This document shows positions 7,363-14,586 of a DNA stretch of 20,004 bases, in pieces. Positions within the stretch are counted from its first letter, which is position 1; the number at the start of each line of letters is the position of its first letter. Below the pieces are notes generated by a model. That model was not told the origin of the DNA. It searched no databases and was given only the letters and a program-made list of their open reading frames with translations. The stretch comes from Synergistaceae bacterium (GTDB lineage Bacteria; Synergistota; Synergistia; Synergistales; Synergistaceae), in the NCBI GenBank assembly GCA_012513245.1, contig JAAZCN010000128.1, positions 1-20,004 of the forward strand, given 5' to 3'. The position numbers and the translations under genes are program-made.

Positions 7363-7390
7363 TTGACTATGTTTTCGGCTGTGTTATATT
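7363..7390 (+). promoter_or_regulatory. Promoter of ygeY
   Basis: TTGACT (7363-7368) and TATATT (7385-7390) are separated by 16 bases. The leader of about 60 bases contains a weak GGGTG/CACCC hairpin (7406-7424) and a GGAGG ribosome site (7446-7450) 10 bases before the ATG. Array B lies directly upstream. Confidence 0.65.
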
Positions 7391-7459
7391 GAATTGGTGA
7401 CAAGAGGGTGGTTTCTAGACACCCAGCAGCTTATATGACCACATCGGAGGGGTATATCC

Positions 7460-8662
7460 ATGGATTTTGATGCTATTAAAAAAGCAGCAGAGAACTATGA
7501 AAAAGATATGACAAAGTTTCTTCGGGAACTTATCGCTATTCCCGGTGAAAGCTGTGGAGAAGAGTGCGTTATTAAACGCGTAGAAAAAGAGATGAAAGAT
7601 CTGGGTTTTGATGAAGTGACAATAGACGGAATGGGAAATATTCTTGGGTACATGGGGACAGGAAAGACTCTGATCGCATTCGACGCACACATCGATACAG
7701 TTGGTCTCGGTGAGCTTTCAAACTGGAAATTCGATCCTTACAAAGGCTATGAAAACGAAACCGAGATAGGTGGCAGAGGCTCATCTGACCAGCTTGGCGG
7801 GATAGTCTCCTCTGTCTATGGAGTGAAGATAATGAAGGATCTTGGCCTGCTCTCGGACAAATACAGGATACTCGTCACCGGCACAGTGCAGGAAGAAGAC
7901 TGTGACGGACTATGCTGGCAGTACATAATCAAAGAGGGCGGCATAAGGCCTGAATTCGTTGTCATAACAGAACCCACTGACGGAAATATTTATCGCGGGC
8001 AGCGTGGGCGAATGGAGATACGGGTCGAGGTCAAGGGAGTATCCTGCCATGGCTCCGCGCCCGAAAGAGGCGACAACGCCATTTACAAGATGGCTGACAT
8101 CATAAAGGAAGTGCAGGCTCTCAATGAAAAGCTGCACTATGACCCCTTCCTTGGTAAAGGAACACTTGCAGTATCACAGAGTTTTTACAATTCACCATCC
8201 AGATGCGCGGTTGCAGACATGGCTGCGATATCGATAGACAGAAGGCTTACAGACGGAGAGACATGGGAGATGGCCCTTGATGAGATAAAGGGGCTTCCAT
8301 CTGTAAAAAAATATAGCGCTGAAGTATCTATGTATAAGTATGAACAGCCAAGCTGGACAGGTCTGGTCTACCCTACAGAGTGCTATTTCCCGACATGGGT
8401 CCTGCCGGAAGACCATCCTGCCACGTTAGCAATGACAGAGTCATACCGGGGAATGTTCGGCGAACCTCTTGTCGACAAGTGGACCTTTTCGACAAACGGC
8501 GTCTCGATAATGGGCAGGTTCGGAATACCCTGCATAGGATTCGGTCCGGGAAAAGAGGCTCAGGCCCATGCTCCAAACGAAATTACATGGAAAGCGGACC
8601 TTGTGAAGTGTGCGGCAGTGTATGCAGCACTTCCCTCAATCTACTGCAGGCAAAATCCCTGA
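7460..8662 (+). CDS. ygeY: YgeY, M20-family zinc hydrolase of the selenium-purine cluster
   Basis: The 400-residue product matches E. coli YgeY almost throughout by recall. It is a member of the M20 peptidase/deacetylase family (relatives include ArgE and DapE), cytosolic and probably di-zinc. Metal-site residues are visible: His77 and the catalytic Asp79 in DAHID, Asp110 in SSDQ, the Glu pair 145-146 in QEEDCDG, Glu171 in TEPTD and His370 in [15 protein letters not shown] and [12 protein letters not shown] belong to the dimerisation/substrate domain. The substrate is not established; by context it cleaves an amide in a purine-ring breakdown product. It is the first gene after a good promoter and is separated from ygeW by 250 bases containing a repeat array; no terminator is visible between them, so the two may share a transcript. 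Confidence 0.93.
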   Translation: MDFDAIKKAAENYEKDMTKFLRELIAIPGESCGEECVIKRVEKEMKDLGFDEVTIDGMGNILGYMGTGKTLIAFDAHIDTVGLGELSNWKFDPYKGYENETEIGGRGSSDQLGGIVSSVYGVKIMKDLGLLSDKYRILVTGTVQEEDCDGLCWQYIIKEGGIRPEFVVITEPTDGNIYRGQRGRMEIRVEVKGVSCHGSAPERGDNAIYKMADIIKEVQALNEKLHYDPFLGKGTLAVSQSFYNSPSRCAVADMAAISIDRRLTDGETWEMALDEIKGLPSVKKYSAEVSMYKYEQPSWTGLVYPTECYFPTWVLPEDHPATLAMTESYRGMFGEPLVDKWTFSTNGVSIMGRFGIPCIGFGPGKEAQAHAPNEITWKADLVKCAAVYAALPSIYCRQNP

Positions 8663-8723
8663 CAGGAGAATTAGGAAACGACAGATATTTATTGTTTTTT
8701 AAAATTTTTTGAAACACCCAACT

Positions 8724-8883
8724 GATTTGCAACAGACTCCCAACAGATTTGCAATCGATTCCCGCCAGAGGCCTCTGCTGGCAGATTTGCAACAGACTCC
8801 CAATGGATTTGCTATCGACTCCCGCCAGAGGCCTCTGCTGGCAGATTTGCAACAGACTCCCAACAGATTTGCCACCGACTCCC
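8724..8883 (+). repeat. Compound 60-bp tandem repeat upstream of ygeW
   Basis: Two full 60-bp units (8724-8783, 8784-8843) and a 40-bp partial third (8844-8883) fill most of the ygeY-ygeW gap. Each unit is four 7-base words, GATTTGC, GACTCCC, GATTTGC, GAYTCCC, joined by 4-base linkers (11-base step), then a 20-base spacer containing the palindrome CAGAGGCCTCTG. Between copies the linkers change (AACA/AATG, AATC/TATC/CACC) while the words barely do. The 7+4 design is the same as in arrays A and B, with different words. The ygeW ribosome site begins 18 bases after the last word. Bases 8663-8723 hold only AT-rich sequence and no clear promoter. Confidence 0.9.
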
Positions 8884-8912
8884 CACCTAAAAATGACAAT
8901 GGAGGAATCAAT

Positions 8913-10106
8913 ATGATGAAAATGGATCCCTTTGTTAAAAAACTGAACGACCTGAGTTTTTCAGATATGTACGAAAATGATTTCTTTCTTACATGGGAAA
9001 AGAGCCGAGATGAGCTTGATGCTGTCTTTACAGTGGCAGATGCACTCAGATGCCTCAGGGAGAACAACATTTCACCAAAAATATTCGACAGCGGACTTGG
9101 AATATCGCTTTTCCGGGACAACTCGACAAGGACCCGCTTCAGCTTCGCCTCAGCGTGCAACATGCTCGGCCTCGAGGTCCAGGACCTTGATGAGGGTAAA
9201 TCACAAATAGCTCACGGAGAGACTATACGCGAAACCTCAAACATGATCTCTTTCATGGCAGATGTAATTGGAATAAGGGACGACATGTATATAGGAAAAG
9301 GCAACGCCTATATGCGCCAGGTAGTCGATGCTGTCAAAGAGGGGCACAGGGACTGCATACTCGAACAGAGACCGACACTTGTAAACCTGCAGTGTGACAT
9401 AGACCATCCTACGCAGGCAATGGCCGATATGCTCCATATGATCCATGCGTCAGGAGGCATTGAAAACCTTAAGGGTAAAAAGATCGCGATGACATGGGCA
9501 TACTCTCCCTCTTACGGCAAACCTCTCTCTGTACCTCAGGGTGTAGTGGGCCTGATGACAAGGATGGGCATGGAGGTAACTCTTGCTCACCCCGAAGGCT
9601 ATGAGATCATGTCTGATGTCGAAGAGATAGCAAAAAAGAACGCAAAGATATCAGGCGGCAAATTCACAAAGACTAACAGCATGAAGGAGGCCTTTGAGGG
9701 GGCCGATTTCGTATATCCAAAAAGCTGGGCCCCTTTCAAGGCAATGGAGAAGAGAACAGATCTTTACGGAGCAGGAGATCACGAGGGGATCAAAAAACTT
9801 GAAAAAGAACTCCTTGCACATAACGCTCTCCATAAAGACTGGGAATGTACCGAAGAGATGATGAGGATGACGAAGGGCGGAGATGCTCTTTATCTGCACT
9901 GTCTCCCTGCCGACATCACGGGAGTAAGCTGCGAGACCGGAGAGGTCGCCGCTTCCGTATTTGACAGGTACCGCGTACCTCTCTTCAAACAGGCAAGCTT
10001 CAAACCTTACATAATCGCTTCAATGATATTTCTGAGCAAGGTCAGTGATCCACAGAAAGTTCTGGCCGCTCTCGAAGATAAATCAACACCCAGAAAGGTT
10101 CTCTAA
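8913..10106 (+). CDS. ygeW: YgeW, knotted carbamoyltransferase
   Basis: This 397-residue protein is close to E. coli YgeW (396) along its length. It belongs to the aspartate/ornithine carbamoyltransferase fold, with the carbamoyl-phosphate motif STRTR at 71-75, HPTQ at 165-168 and HCLP at 329-332. Its true substrate is not firmly known; in the anaerobic purine pathway it is expected to cleave a carbamoyl (ureido) intermediate phosphorolytically and give carbamoyl phosphate, from which ATP can be made. The start is ATG at 8913, 7 bases after GGAGG (8901-8905). The frame stays open upstream only because it runs through the 60-bp repeats; those extra 68 codons are repetitive and absent from the family. 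Confidence 0.93.
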   Translation: MMKMDPFVKKLNDLSFSDMYENDFFLTWEKSRDELDAVFTVADALRCLRENNISPKIFDSGLGISLFRDNSTRTRFSFASACNMLGLEVQDLDEGKSQIAHGETIRETSNMISFMADVIGIRDDMYIGKGNAYMRQVVDAVKEGHRDCILEQRPTLVNLQCDIDHPTQAMADMLHMIHASGGIENLKGKKIAMTWAYSPSYGKPLSVPQGVVGLMTRMGMEVTLAHPEGYEIMSDVEEIAKKNAKISGGKFTKTNSMKEAFEGADFVYPKSWAPFKAMEKRTDLYGAGDHEGIKKLEKELLAHNALHKDWECTEEMMRMTKGGDALYLHCLPADITGVSCETGEVAASVFDRYRVPLFKQASFKPYIIASMIFLSKVSDPQKVLAALEDKSTPRKVL

Positions 10107-10108
10107 TT

Positions 10109-10666
10109 TTGGACCTCCGACAGACCGGAGAGGATAAAGAATTCAGGGGTGAAACCTCGTCGGAGACGAGAAAGCTGCTGATAAACGGTTTTCTGTGGGA
10201 TCCACGCTTTTATCCCGCATATACTCCTAAAGAGATGTTGGAGATGGGGGTCTTCGGAGGGACATACCTCAACAGTGTCAGAGATCAGCTGCCATCTGAA
10301 TGGTTTACAGGCGAAAAAGTATTGCCCAAAGGCAATAAACCGGATGTTTCTATGAATTTTTTCAAGGTATCATCCGGGATGCCGCTTTCGGAGTGGCAGA
10401 AAAAAGGTTGGATCATGACGGATAAGCTTGGCTGGTTCCAGTGGTACTGCAATTATTATCTGGGAAGACGGCTCGGTGAAGACGAGATCCAGATAAAACG
10501 CTGGCGGCAGTTCTGCGCGCGACATTCCGCACAGATACATAAAAATCCCTGGCAGCCAAGATTAAGACAAAAACAGGGGCTTCTCCACTGGTCTTATGAC
10601 TGGCGGGACAAATTCAACGAATGTCAGGATAAAAACATCGCTCACATCATAAGTTCAGCACAATAG
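10109..10666 (+). CDS. Conserved protein of unknown function, coupled to ygeW
   Basis: The 185-residue protein starts at a TTG two bases after the ygeW stop, 10 bases after AGAAAGG, so it is probably translated by coupling. I recognise the general look of a widespread uncharacterised bacterial protein (YTPKEMLEMGVFGGTYL, WFQWYCNYYLGRR, then a basic RQKQGLLHWSYDW region) but know no function. It is rich in Trp, Tyr and Arg/Lys, has no signal peptide or membrane segment, and has too few Cys for an FeS cluster. The C-terminal half is basic and could bind nucleic acid or a phosphate ligand. Its place after ygeW suggests shared expression with the purine genes, not necessarily a shared pathway. 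A terminator follows directly. Confidence 0.75.
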   Translation: MDLRQTGEDKEFRGETSSETRKLLINGFLWDPRFYPAYTPKEMLEMGVFGGTYLNSVRDQLPSEWFTGEKVLPKGNKPDVSMNFFKVSSGMPLSEWQKKGWIMTDKLGWFQWYCNYYLGRRLGEDEIQIKRWRQFCARHSAQIHKNPWQPRLRQKQGLLHWSYDWRDKFNECQDKNIAHIISSAQ

Positions 10667-10669
10667 GAC

Positions 10670-10702
10670 GACGGCCGCAAATAAGCGGTCGTCTGGTTTT
10701 TT
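10670..10702 (+). terminator. Terminator of the ygeY-ygeW unit
   Basis: A 9-bp stem (10670-10678 with 10685-10693, one G-U pair, loop AAATAA) followed by TGG and six T begins 4 bases after the stop of the 185-codon gene. This is a rho-independent terminator. Confidence 0.8.
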
Positions 10703-10749
10703 ATGCTCTGATGCACATAGCCTGACAGGCCCTGCGTGTACCTTTTCGA

Positions 10750-11559
10750 CTAAAATATTGAGTAATCCGAATCCTTTGGGTCTGCTATGAACATGTGTCC
10801 CGGAGCATGTGTTATTGCAAATGGCGGTTTGCTGTTCATTACCACGGCCTGAGGAGTTACTCCGCATGCCCAGAAGAGAGGGACTTCTCCTTCGTTTATC
10901 TCTACCGGGTCTCCAAATTCCGGCCTGTTTATATCCTTGATACCTAAAACAGCGGGGTCTCCGATATGTACAGGAGCTCCGTGTACGGCAGGAAAACGTC
11001 CCGTGCAGAGGGAGGCCCTGACCACCTGAGCATGCTTAACAGGTCTCATGCTGACTACCATCGGCCCGCTAAGACGCCCTGCAGGGTTACACTGCCTGTT
11101 TGTTATGTACATCGGCACATTGCACCCCTGATCTATGTGACGGATAGGAATACCTGCCTCTAAGAGAGCTCCCTCGAATGAGAAGGAACATCCGATGAGG
11201 AATGCGACAAAATCATCTTTCCAGTACTTCAGCACATCAGTAGGTTCATCTTTAAGCACACCATTTTCCCATACGCGATATCTGGGAATGTCTGTTCTAA
11301 CGTCCGAGCCCGGTGCTATCAGCTTTGCTTCGCCATCTCCCGGCTCAGTCACGTCAAGTATGGGACATGGCTTGGGATTGCGCTGCGCGAATACTAGAAA
11401 ATCGTATGCCCAGTCCTTGGGAAGGACGATCATGTTAGCCTGTACGTGCGAAAGCGAAAGACCGGAAGTAGGGTGTGTCCACTCTCCTTTTCTGATAAGC
11501 TCCCTCATTTCTTTGGGAGATGTATGGCGAAAGGGAGAAATATCAAATGGCAGTGTCAT
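10750..11559 (-). CDS. DUF1445 putative hydro-lyase / D-glutamate cyclase-like protein (YcsI family)
   Basis: The 269-residue cytosolic protein fits the DUF1445/YcsI family in length and motifs: GLSLSHVQANMIVLP near the start, DIPRYRVWENG, FLIGCSFSFEGALLEAGI, MVVSMRP, and GEVPLFWACGVTPQ with ITHAPGHMFI at the end. The vertebrate relative DGLUCY turns D-glutamate into 5-oxo-D-proline; bacterial members are usually listed only as hydro-lyases. Its ATG overlaps the pxpA stop by four bases (ATGA), and B. subtilis also keeps ycsI beside ycsF, kipI and kipA, so a role in 5-oxoproline/glutamate metabolism is likely. It is the last gene of the operon. The D-glutamate reaction is inferred from the family, not shown for this protein. 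Confidence 0.85.
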   Translation of the reverse strand: MTLPFDISPFRHTSPKEMRELIRKGEWTHPTSGLSLSHVQANMIVLPKDWAYDFLVFAQRNPKPCPILDVTEPGDGEAKLIAPGSDVRTDIPRYRVWENGVLKDEPTDVLKYWKDDFVAFLIGCSFSFEGALLEAGIPIRHIDQGCNVPMYITNRQCNPAGRLSGPMVVSMRPVKHAQVVRASLCTGRFPAVHGAPVHIGDPAVLGIKDINRPEFGDPVEINEGEVPLFWACGVTPQAVVMNSKPPFAITHAPGHMFIADPKDSDYSIF

Positions 11560-12329
11560 CCCAGAACGACCTCCTTCAAATTTACAACTTTTACGCCTGA
11601 TGCTTCAAGCGCAGCACGGACAGCCTTTGCCATCTCAACAGCCTCGGGCGTATCTCCATGCATGCATATTGAATGCGGACGGAAGTTTATTACAGTTCCG
11701 TCTACTGCCTCCACTGTGCCTTCTGTTACCATGCGAACAACGCGTTTGGCTGCCGCATCAACGTCATGGATAATTGCTCCGGGCTGTGAACGCGGCACAA
11801 GAGCTCCGTCCGGCATGTAGCCTCTGTCTGCGAATGCCTCCGCAGCAAAGGGGACACCCATTTCTAAAGCGGCTTTTTCAAATTCGGAGTTCGCCAGCCC
11901 CATGAGGATCACGTCTTTTCCGGAATCTTTTACCGCCCGAGCTATCGCCCTTGCAAGTTCGGGATCTTTTGCCGCCTGGTTGTACATTGCTCCATGAGGC
12001 TTCACATGCTGAAGCCTTAGTCCGTTTGCGCAGCAGAAAGTACTGAGAGCTCCGATCTGGTAGAGGCAGTCGGCATATTCCTCTTCCGGCGTACATTTCA
12101 TATTTCTGCGTCCAAAACCTACCAGATCGGGGTATCCGGGGTGCGCTCCAACTGCCACTCCCTTATCAGCACAATTTTTAATAGTTTTTTTAATGACGAG
12201 GGGATCTCCCGCATGGAATCCGCAAGCCACGTTGGCAGAAGTTACAGAGTCCATCACTGCCTCGTCGTTACCCATCTTATAAGCGCCGAAGCTCTCTCCG
12301 ATATCACTGTTCAAATCCACCTTGTACAT
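11556..12329 (-). CDS. pxpA: 5-oxoprolinase subunit A (LamB/YcsF family)
   Basis: The 257-residue protein carries the LamB/YcsF signature in order: DLNSDIGESFG at the N-terminus, NVACGFHAGD, GAHPGYPDLVGFGRR, VKPHGAMYN, EAFADRGYMPDGALVPR and CMHGDTPEAV near the C-terminus. With PxpB and PxpC it forms the ATP-dependent 5-oxoprolinase that opens 5-oxo-L-proline to glutamate, removing a by-product of glutamine and glutathione chemistry. Length matches the family (about 250). It starts 19 bases after pxpC, behind a GGGGTG ribosome site, and overlaps the next gene by ATGA. All expected family blocks are present, so it should be functional. Confidence 0.93.
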   Translation of the reverse strand: MYKVDLNSDIGESFGAYKMGNDEAVMDSVTSANVACGFHAGDPLVIKKTIKNCADKGVAVGAHPGYPDLVGFGRRNMKCTPEEEYADCLYQIGALSTFCCANGLRLQHVKPHGAMYNQAAKDPELARAIARAVKDSGKDVILMGLANSEFEKAALEMGVPFAAEAFADRGYMPDGALVPRSQPGAIIHDVDAAAKRVVRMVTEGTVEAVDGTVINFRPHSICMHGDTPEAVEMAKAVRAALEASGVKVVNLKEVVLG

Positions 12330-12348
12330 GTCCGGTCACCCCTTGTCT

Positions 12349-13404
12349 CTATATTTCTTCACAGGTTACATCGTATCTCTTTCCTTCGAAAGTAAGCATA
12401 AAATGACTTGAAAGAGGCTTTGGAACTTTACAATGTGTACGGAATACATATGAGAGGTGAAGTTCTTTCACCCTGTACACAGCATCTTTTATCTTTTTCA
12501 GTTCTGTAACTCCCTCAGAAGCATCAGCTCTGCGAAAACGCACCTTGGATCCCGGTAGCTTCTGTACAAGCGCCTCTATTGAAAGGGGCGAAAGGACTCC
12601 TATCTTTGTATAACCGCCGGTCGTCTGACGGTCTGCAAGCATAATTATCGGCATTCCGTGGCCGGGTATCTGGACCGCTCCTAAAGGTATCACGTCAGAC
12701 ACGATGTCCGCTCCTTTTTCTGTGTGTTCGATCTTTGCACCTTCCAGACGGCAGCCCATCCTGTCTGATTCCGCGGTGACAGTGTATTCCGAATCAAATA
12801 AGAGGTTTTTCCCCTCTTCGGTAAAAGCATCTTCCTGGAGTCCCATTATTATGGCAAGCGGAGCATCTGTATCCTGCTTTGGGTCCAGTTCGTCCGGCAG
12901 ACAAAAACCATCTAGCCTTTTCCACAGCGCCGCCGGTTCTCCAATCTTTATAACGTCTCCTTTTTTAAGGGCACGTCCTTCAACTCCGCCGATCTTTGCA
13001 CGCATATATGTCGAGCGGCTGTTCATGACAGGCAGAATATCAACACCACCTGCAAAGCAGAGGTTTCCACGGCAGCCCTTCCCCTTCGGCCCCTTAAAGG
13101 TCAGAAGATCTCCGTCATTAAGAACAACAGCCCGCCAAGAGCCAACTGCTTTGCCGTTTACGCTGAACCCAAGGTCAGCTCCGGCAAAGACCGCTGCGCC
13201 AGCTCCTTTTACTTCTATATCCGGTCCAAATAGAGTCACCTCAAGGGCAGCCGCATCCTCCGGATTACCCAGCATCGCGTTTCCCAGCCTCAGCGCAGGC
13301 AGGTCCATCGCCCCTGCTACGGGGACTCCGCTTGACTGATATCCCCAACGCCCGAGGTCCTGCACTGAAGTCAGCATCCCTGCTTTTCTGATGATAAGTT
13401 CCAT
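12349..13404 (-). CDS. pxpC: 5-oxoprolinase subunit C (KipA family)
   Basis: The 351-residue protein shows the biotin-dependent carboxyltransferase-like KipA/allophanate-hydrolase-2 fold: IIRKAGMLTSVQDLGRWGYQ at the start, GVPVAGAMDLPALRLGN, a LEVTLFGP block, and the C-terminal SDVIPLGAVQIPGHGMPIIM followed by DRQTTGGYTKI. It pairs with PxpB as the catalytic half of 5-oxoprolinase. Its ATG (RBS GGAGG, 10 bases upstream) lies 34 bases inside the end of pxpB, a tight overlap typical for this subunit pair and consistent with coupled translation. The B. subtilis counterpart KipA antagonises KipI in sporulation control, but the metabolic role is the conserved one. Confidence 0.93.
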   Translation of the reverse strand: MELIIRKAGMLTSVQDLGRWGYQSSGVPVAGAMDLPALRLGNAMLGNPEDAAALEVTLFGPDIEVKGAGAAVFAGADLGFSVNGKAVGSWRAVVLNDGDLLTFKGPKGKGCRGNLCFAGGVDILPVMNSRSTYMRAKIGGVEGRALKKGDVIKIGEPAALWKRLDGFCLPDELDPKQDTDAPLAIIMGLQEDAFTEEGKNLLFDSEYTVTAESDRMGCRLEGAKIEHTEKGADIVSDVIPLGAVQIPGHGMPIIMLADRQTTGGYTKIGVLSPLSIEALVQKLPGSKVRFRRADASEGVTELKKIKDAVYRVKELHLSYVFRTHCKVPKPLSSHFMLTFEGKRYDVTCEEI

Positions 13405-14144
13405 CGTTTTTTTGCCTCCGTTATGAGGGGCTTGTAAGTCCCAACAGCCACTTCGGACTTAATTTTTTTATATAATTCTTCGGTCACAGGAAGAAAGCGC
13501 ACTTCATATCCTGCCTCTATCAATGTAGGCCGGGAGGCTTCCGGCGTGAAGAGACGCACCGGGGTCCGTCCGATAAGCTGCCAGCCACCCGGGCTGTCTA
13601 TCGGGTATATCCCTGTCTGTTTTCCCGCTATCCCGACACTTCCACCGTTAATAACAGTACGCGGGTTTGTCAGCCGGGGCATCGCTATGCTTTCGTCCAT
13701 GCCGCCAAGATATGCAAAACCGGGCATAAAGCCTATCATGTAGCAATGATATATTTTCGAGCTGTGTCTCTTTATTACCTCTTCCTCCGATATCCCCGCG
13801 TGTTCCGCAACATTGGCTATATCAGGCCCGTATTCTCCACCGTAGCAGACGGGGATCGATATTTCCACAAGGTGAGCAGCACCCTCTTCACCGTTGAATT
13901 TCGGGGCTGACTGAGCTTCTTTGATAACTTCGTCTGCGCTGACGACCGTTGGATCAAAATAGACAGCCAGTGACCGATATGTCGGCAGGCACTCCATGAT
14001 AGGGATATTTTTTTGATCAAGAAAATGTTTTTTAAGGTTCACCACAGCGTCATTAGCGCCACGGTCTATCTCATCAGCAAATTCGACTACGACGCAAGAT
14101 TCTCCCGCTGTGAGATATTTTGGATCCTTTATATAAACAGACAC
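13371..14144 (-). CDS. pxpB: 5-oxoprolinase subunit B (KipI family)
   Basis: The 257-residue protein has the KipI family blocks: a short N-terminal half for dimerisation (GESCVVVEFADEID, YRSLAVYFDP), then the cyclophilin-like half with YMIGFMPGFAYLGGM, MPRLTNPRT, GSVGIAGKQTGIYP and DSPGGWQLIGRTP. It is the partner of PxpC. The start is GTG at 14144, 8 bases after AGGAG; a GTG three codons earlier overlaps the ribosome site and cannot use it. It is the first gene of the pxpB-pxpC-pxpA-hydro-lyase operon and lies divergent from a small plus-strand gene. The 110-base gap between them must hold both promoters, but no convincing -35/-10 pair stands out. Confidence 0.93.
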   Translation of the reverse strand: MSVYIKDPKYLTAGESCVVVEFADEIDRGANDAVVNLKKHFLDQKNIPIMECLPTYRSLAVYFDPTVVSADEVIKEAQSAPKFNGEEGAAHLVEISIPVCYGGEYGPDIANVAEHAGISEEEVIKRHSSKIYHCYMIGFMPGFAYLGGMDESIAMPRLTNPRTVINGGSVGIAGKQTGIYPIDSPGGWQLIGRTPVRLFTPEASRPTLIEAGYEVRFLPVTEELYKKIKSEVAVGTYKPLITEAKKRWNLSSEKQGC

Positions 14145-14254
14145 AGAGATCACTCCTGTCGATCTTTCTTAATTGTTTTAACTGGTCTGAACCATCTAAA
14201 TGTAGTACCATATAGGAATCACAAAAAAGATAATTATACGGAGGCAACAGTAAT

Positions 14255-14443
14255 ATGGCAAAACAACACCCCGAAGGTGTCTATCTTTATATCGATGACA
14301 GCGGTTCACGGTTCATTGCAGTAGTTGACGCATTTGGCGTAGCAAACATGCTACCCTGGAAACAGCCGGGAGAATTAAGCAACATACAGGAAAAGAGCTG
14401 GAATCTCCAGGGAGAGTTCATAAGGCTTAAGATCTCCGACTGA
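14255..14443 (+). CDS. Small protein of unknown function (62 residues)
   Basis: A good ribosome site (GGAGG at 14240-14244, 10 bases before ATG) and a terminator 66 bases after the stop make this a likely real gene with its own transcript. The product is soluble, with no signal peptide or membrane helix, and is compact with alternating hydrophobic residues (GVYLYIDDSGSRFIAVVDAFG), which suggests a small beta-sheet fold, ending in GEFIRLKISD. I do not recognise a family. It stands alone between the pxp operon and pgi, so context gives no function. Confidence 0.65.
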   Translation: MAKQHPEGVYLYIDDSGSRFIAVVDAFGVANMLPWKQPGELSNIQEKSWNLQGEFIRLKISD

Positions 14444-14508
14444 AGATGGCCGCAGTTTTCTTTGCCGTTAAAGCAAAATTTTTGGACACTCAGATCAAAT
14501 AAAAATTC

Positions 14509-14537
14509 GCCCGGAAAAATTTTCCGGGCTTTTTTAT
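14509..14537 (+). terminator. Bidirectional terminator between the small gene and pgi
   Basis: A 9-bp stem (14509-14517 with 14521-14529, core GCCCGG) is followed by a T-run on the plus strand. On the minus strand it is followed by GAATTTTTATTT. It can end both the small plus-strand gene and the minus-strand pgi transcript. Confidence 0.85.
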
Positions 14538-14586
14538 TTTTTCATAGGTCTAAGGATGTCCGGTTCCATCCAGACGTTTACATATT

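Noticed and set aside
5649..7459. tRNA, tmRNA, RNase P RNA or 6S RNA in the long gap
   Set aside because: No cloverleaf with a T-loop consensus was seen, and the conserved core sequences of tmRNA, RNase P RNA and 6S RNA as I recall them are absent.
8724..8883. CRISPR-like array
   Set aside because: The spacers are the same 20-base palindrome in each copy and not unique, the units carry internal 11-base structure, and no cas genes are nearby.
8709..8912. Upstream in-frame extension of ygeW (68 codons) through the repeats
   Set aside because: The extension is the 60-bp repeat translated, has no counterpart in YgeW proteins, and the ATG at 8913 has a well-placed GGAGG.
8583..9163. Minus-strand open frames with a 20-residue repeated peptide across 8724-8883
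   Set aside because: The repeat unit is 60 bases, divisible by three and free of stops in several frames, so open frames appear by default. They have no ribosome site and run antisense into ygeY or ygeW.
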